Positions 60,880 through 64,000 of a stretch of DNA of 64,000 bases are shown here, one piece after another. Source of the DNA: Serpentinimonas barnesii (GTDB taxonomy: Bacteria; Pseudomonadota; Gammaproteobacteria; Burkholderiales; Burkholderiaceae_C); NCBI RefSeq assembly GCF_000696225.1, contig NZ_BAWN01000013.1, positions 62,001 through 126,000 on the forward strand, read 5' to 3'. Within the stretch, counting starts at the first letter, position 1. Each line of letters opens with the position of its first letter. The translations under genes and the position numbers were made by a program. The notes beneath the pieces were generated by a model that was not told where the DNA came from, ran no database searches, and was given only the letters and a program-made list of their open reading frames with translations.

Positions 60880-61539
60880 TCAAGAGCGCGCCGCCGCCGC
60901 ACCGGCGCGGTTGCGTTCGGTGAGCGAGGCGATCAGGCCATCGATGCCGCGCGCATTGATCTCAGTCGTGAACTGGTTGCGGTAGGTGTCTACCAGCCAG
61001 ATGCCCATGACATTGAAGTCGAACACCCTCCAGCCCTGCGGGGTGCGTTCGAGCCGGTAGTCGATCTGGATCGGTTCGCTGCGCCCGCGCAGCTCGGTGC
61101 GCACCACCACCTCGGCGTCTTGCGGGGTGAAGCGGCTGGGGCGCAGCACCAGCACCTGGTCGGTCAGGCGGCTCAGGGCGCCCGAGTAGGTGCGCACCAG
61201 CAGCAGCTTGAATTCGTCTTGCAGCCGGGTGCGCTGCTCGGGCGTGGCCTGGCGCCAGAAGCGCCCCACGGCGGAGGCGGTCATGCGGCTGAAGTTGACG
61301 TGCGGCATCAGCAGGCCATCGACCAGCACCATGATGCGGTCGATGTCGCCATTGCGCAACACCGGGTCGGCCTTGATCTGGCGCATCACCTCGGCGCCCA
61401 CGCGCATGATCAGCGCATCGGGGGCTTCCAAGGTTTGCGCCCAAGCCGGCAGCGCCAAGCCGGCTGCCAGAGCACCCAGCCCGCACAGGACTTGGCGACG
61501 CGCCAAGGGCGCAGGAAAAAAGATCGATTGGGAGTTCAT
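60880..61539 (-). CDS. mlaC: Periplasmic phospholipid carrier MlaC
   Basis: A 219-residue exported protein that shuttles phospholipids between MlaA in the outer membrane and the MlaFEDB complex. Signal: LARRQVLCGLGALAAGLALPAWAQ (described in two parts, a twin-Arg start then the hydrophobic core). The MlaC/Ttg2D domain shows FSRMTASAVGRFWRQATPEQ, FKLLLVRTYSGALSRL and the end VDTYRNQFTTEINARGIDGL. Start at 61539 has GGGAG-like sequence upstream on its strand. Confidence 0.93.
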   Translation of the reverse strand: MNSQSIFFPAPLARRQVLCGLGALAAGLALPAWAQTLEAPDALIMRVGAEVMRQIKADPVLRNGDIDRIMVLVDGLLMPHVNFSRMTASAVGRFWRQATPEQRTRLQDEFKLLLVRTYSGALSRLTDQVLVLRPSRFTPQDAEVVVRTELRGRSEPIQIDYRLERTPQGWRVFDFNVMGIWLVDTYRNQFTTEINARGIDGLIASLTERNRAGAAAARS

Positions 61540-61599
61540 GGGGCAATTGTGCAACAAGGCGCAGCGGCAAAACGGGCGCTTAACCAGCGCTTACTTCTG

Positions 61600-62415
61600 T
61601 TACTGGGGCGTGGGTGCGCTGGTGGCAGCGGGGGATGCGGCAGGCGCGGGCTCCTCGTCGGGGAACTCCTCGGTGCGAATCTGCGCCGCACGGCGTTGCA
61701 AATAGGCATCGCGGATGAAGCTGTAGCGGTCCAGCGCAATGCGGTCCACCATGTCGGTGGCGGGCAGCAGGTCGGCGCGGTTGTCGGTGATTTGCAACAC
61801 CGTGAGCGCGGCGCGGTCGGCGCTGGGCTCTACGGTGCCGATGGGGTCGGCGTTTTGGTCCGCCACCTGCCCTATGGTGTCGCGCACGGTGGAGGGGCCC
61901 AGCAGCGGCAGCACCAGATAAGGCCCGGGCGGCACGCCCCAGCGGCCCAGGGTATGGCCAAAGTCGAGCGGGGTGCGCTCCACGCCCATTTCGGTGGCCA
62001 CGTCGAGCACGCCGCCAAAACCAAAGTAGGTGTTGACCTTGAAGCGGGTGAAGTTTTCTACCGCCTCTTGCGGGCGCGCCTGCAGGCTGGCGTTGACGAA
62101 AGACCAGAAATCGCGCAGGTTGTTGAAGAAATTGTTAACCCCCGTGCGCAGCGGCGAGGGCACGGTGTCGCGGTAGGCCACCGCCAAGGGGCGTGCGATG
62201 GTGCGGTCCACGCCGTCGTTGAAGCGCTGCACCTGGCGGTTCAGCGGCTCCAGCGGGTCTTGGGGGTTGGCGTCGGGGCCGGTGGCGCAGCCGCTGAGCA
62301 GCAGCAACGCCAGCAGGGCGGCTGGGGCGCCAAGGCGGGCTGAACACAGGCGGGCGGCACCCAAGCTGCCGGTATGGGGCGCAGCCGCCCCGGTTTGGTG
62401 TGCAAAAGTTGTCAT
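61600..62415 (-). CDS. mlaA: Outer-membrane lipoprotein MlaA (VacJ)
   Basis: A 271-residue lipoprotein with the lipobox LLLSGC after a hydrophobic signal, then DPLEPLNRQVQRFNDGVDRT, VNNFFNNLRDFWSFVNASLQ, FGFGGVLDVATEMG and LVLPLLGPSTVRDTIG, the hallmarks of MlaA, which removes misplaced phospholipids from the outer leaflet. A Pro/Ala-rich tail of about 25 residues is additional. It is encoded between mlaD and mlaC, the usual betaproteobacterial place. Confidence 0.95.
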   Translation of the reverse strand: MTTFAHQTGAAAPHTGSLGAARLCSARLGAPAALLALLLLSGCATGPDANPQDPLEPLNRQVQRFNDGVDRTIARPLAVAYRDTVPSPLRTGVNNFFNNLRDFWSFVNASLQARPQEAVENFTRFKVNTYFGFGGVLDVATEMGVERTPLDFGHTLGRWGVPPGPYLVLPLLGPSTVRDTIGQVADQNADPIGTVEPSADRAALTVLQITDNRADLLPATDMVDRIALDRYSFIRDAYLQRRAAQIRTEEFPDEEPAPAASPAATSAPTPQ

Positions 62416-62451
62416 GGTTATCCCTGTGGCTTTCTTCAAATGCAGCGCAGG

Positions 62452-62952
62452 CTACTGCGCACCCGCTCCGCCTTCTCCCCCACCCGCAGCGGCCTCCGGC
62501 TCGGCGGCGCGGTTGAACAAAAACTGCCCGATCAGGTTTTCCAGCACGATGGCCGACTGCGTCAGCGTGATGGTGGCCCCATCGGCCAGATTTTCGTCGG
62601 CCCCGCCGGGCACGATGCCCACGTACTGCTCACCCAGCAATCCGCTGGTGAGAATCTGGAACGAGCTGTCGCGCGGGAAAGCATAGCGCTGCTCCAGCAC
62701 CAGCGTGACGTCGGCCTGAAAAGTCTGGTCGTTGAAGGTGATTTCTTGCACCCGCCCCACCGCCACCCCGGCGCTGCGCACCGTGGCCCCGGCGCGCAGG
62801 CCGCCGATGTTGTCAAAGCGCGCCGTCACCTGGTAGGTGGGCTGCCAACTGAGCTGCAACAAATTGGCCGATTGCAGCGACAAAAACAGCAGCGCCAGCG
62901 CGCCCAGCAGCACGAACAAACCCACCCACACATCTTTGACCGAGCTTTGCAT
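62452..62952 (-). CDS. mlaD: MCE-domain phospholipid transport protein MlaD
   Basis: A 166-residue protein: N-terminal transmembrane helix (DVWVGLFVLLGALALLFLSL), then one MCE domain (ARFDNIGGLRAGATVRSAGV, VGRVQEITFND, SGLLGEQYVGIVPGG), and a Gly/Ala tail. MlaD hexamers form the periplasmic ring on MlaE. The start at 62952 is set by MQSSVKD; the upstream open frame overlaps mlaE. Confidence 0.95.
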   Translation of the reverse strand: MQSSVKDVWVGLFVLLGALALLFLSLQSANLLQLSWQPTYQVTARFDNIGGLRAGATVRSAGVAVGRVQEITFNDQTFQADVTLVLEQRYAFPRDSSFQILTSGLLGEQYVGIVPGGADENLADGATITLTQSAIVLENLIGQFLFNRAAEPEAAAGGGEGGAGAQ

Positions 62953-62963
62953 TTGCTTATCCC

Positions 62964-63746
62964 TTACACGCCAAACATCAGCGCCGTCAGGACGAAGTCC
63001 AGCCCCAGCACCGCCAACGAAGCCATTACCACGGTGCGCGTGGTGGCGCGCGCCACCCCTTCGGGCGTGGGCGTGGCCAAATAGCCCTGCAGCAGCGCGA
63101 TGAAGGTCACCGCCACGCCAAACACCAAGCCTTTGACCAGGCTGTTGCCCACATCGGCCCAGACATCGACCCCATTTTGCATCTGGCCCCAGTAGGCCGC
63201 GCCATCGACGCCCAGCAGCGGCACACCCACCAGCCAGCCACCGAGGATGCCGACCGCGCTGAACACCATCACCAGCACCGGCAGCACGATCACCCCGGCC
63301 CAAAAGCGCGGCGCCAAAATGCGCGCAATCGGGTCAACGGCCATCATCTCCATGGCGCTCAACTGCTCACCGGCTTTCATGAGGCCGATTTCGGCCGTGA
63401 GCGAGGTGCCAGCGCGGCCCGCAAACAGCAGCGCCCCGATCACCGGCCCGAGCTCGCGGATCAGGCTCAGCGCCACCAGCAGCCCCAGCACCTCGGTGGA
63501 GCCAAACTGGTTCAGGATGTAGTAGCCCTGCAGCGCCAGCACAAAGCCCACGAACAGGCCCGAGACGCCGATGATGGCCAGCGAGTAGTTGCCCAAAAAG
63601 TGGATTTGGTCGCGCAGCAGCGCGTAGCGGCGCAGCACCGTGGGCAGCAGCGCAAACAGGCGCAGCAGCAAACGCGCACCAAAGCCCAAGCTGGCCAGCC
63701 ACAGGCGCACCGACAGGCCGATTTGCGACAGCGCTTTTTGCGTCAT
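62964..63746 (-). CDS. mlaE: Phospholipid ABC transporter permease MlaE
   Basis: A 260-residue permease with about five to six hydrophobic helices. The family motif region RELGPVIGALLFAGRAGTSL and TAEIGLMKAGEQLSAMEMMA with VDPIARILAPRFWAGV is intact. It overlaps mlaF by four bases and precedes mlaD by 11 bp. Confidence 0.96.
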   Translation of the reverse strand: MTQKALSQIGLSVRLWLASLGFGARLLLRLFALLPTVLRRYALLRDQIHFLGNYSLAIIGVSGLFVGFVLALQGYYILNQFGSTEVLGLLVALSLIRELGPVIGALLFAGRAGTSLTAEIGLMKAGEQLSAMEMMAVDPIARILAPRFWAGVIVLPVLVMVFSAVGILGGWLVGVPLLGVDGAAYWGQMQNGVDVWADVGNSLVKGLVFGVAVTFIALLQGYLATPTPEGVARATTRTVVMASLAVLGLDFVLTALMFGV

Positions 63747-64000
63747 GGGCGGCCTCCGCCTGTGGTCGTCGTGCCCAAGCCGTAATCGTCGGCCGCGGAA
63801 GCCGCCGGGTAATGAAAATGCACCGGCCCCTCGGGCTCGGCGTGGATGAACTGGTGCACCAGCGGGTCGCTGCTCTGGCGCACCTGCTCCGGGCTGCCTT
63901 GCGCCGCCACCCGGCCATTGGCCAGCACCACCACGTGGTCGGCAATCGCCAGCGTTTCGTGTACGTCGTGCGAGACCAGCACGCTGGTCAGGCCCATGGC
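63743..64000 (-). CDS. mlaF: Phospholipid ABC transporter ATPase MlaF, C-terminal part (partial)
   Basis: The last 85 codons of an ABC ATPase that continues beyond the window edge. The H-loop SVLVSHDVHETLAIAD and a tail with FIHAEPEGPVHFHYP, typical of MlaF, are visible; the Walker motifs are outside. Its stop overlaps the mlaE start. Confidence 0.92.
   Translation of the reverse strand, partial: AMGLTSVLVSHDVHETLAIADHVVVLANGRVAAQGSPEQVRQSSDPLVHQFIHAEPEGPVHFHYPAASAADDYGLGTTTTGGGRP

Overview
The window is GC-rich (well over 60% by eye), densely packed chromosomal DNA. The gene content and order suggest a Gram-negative betaproteobacterium, most likely a member of the Comamonadaceae (Burkholderiales): rsgA/CobD-like/CoA-pyrophosphatase, a full fli block joined to che genes, murA-hisG-hisD, Mla transport genes and Neisseria/Comamonas-type trimeric porins. 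I cannot name the genus from sequence alone. No tRNA, rRNA, CRISPR array or replication origin was seen.

Layout. 0-2.4 kb: end of rsgA, a CobD/CbiB-like membrane protein, a CoA pyrophosphatase and comEA. 2.5-14.5 kb: flagellar genes fliT, fliE (divergent), fliFGHIJK, a terminator, then fliLMNOPQR. 14.5-16.3 kb: a NarL-type response regulator and its receiver-kinase partner on the opposite strand. 16.3-22.2 kb: a CheZ-like protein, cheY, cheA, cheR, cheD and cheB, with no cheW or chemoreceptor gene in the cluster. 22.2-27.7 kb: an uncharacterised gene, ilvE, two family-2 glycosyltransferases, an O-antigen-ligase-type protein and another glycosyltransferase (surface glycan assembly).

27.8-37.3 kb is an accessory island. 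It holds about ten toxin-antitoxin (TA) or TA-like modules, many visibly broken: a frameshifted toxin, a toxin with an in-frame stop, a BrnT-BrnA in-frame fusion, a Phd/VapC/HigA patchwork, and rpn and tacT fragments. It also has IS21-like debris and at least six copies or half copies of a short dispersed repeat (core CGTGGTCTGACCCCGATTTC). Two tandem porins with duplicated terminators sit inside it. The island ends exactly at the hisF stop codon.

The histidine cluster is broken. hisB-hisH-hisA-hisF (minus strand) and hisG-hisD (minus strand, next to murA) are separated by about 15 kb, hisC is inverted, and hisI/hisE do not follow hisF. The separating DNA carries two more TA pairs and a ten-gene minus-strand operon: FAD oxidoreductase, DUF1365, cyclopropane-fatty-acid-synthase-like methyltransferase, chalcone-isomerase-like protein, MFS transporter, SDR, NTF2-like, DNA photolyase, DUF2256 and an Fe-S photolyase-related protein. 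The operon faces a divergent MerR/B12-binding regulator with the CarH/LitR photoreceptor signature. I read this as a light (or photo-oxidative) response locus combining DNA photorepair and membrane-lipid modification. The window closes with murA, a BolA-family gene, an ABC-2 exporter pair and the Mla phospholipid transport genes (mlaB, mlaC, mlaA, mlaD, mlaE and the end of mlaF).
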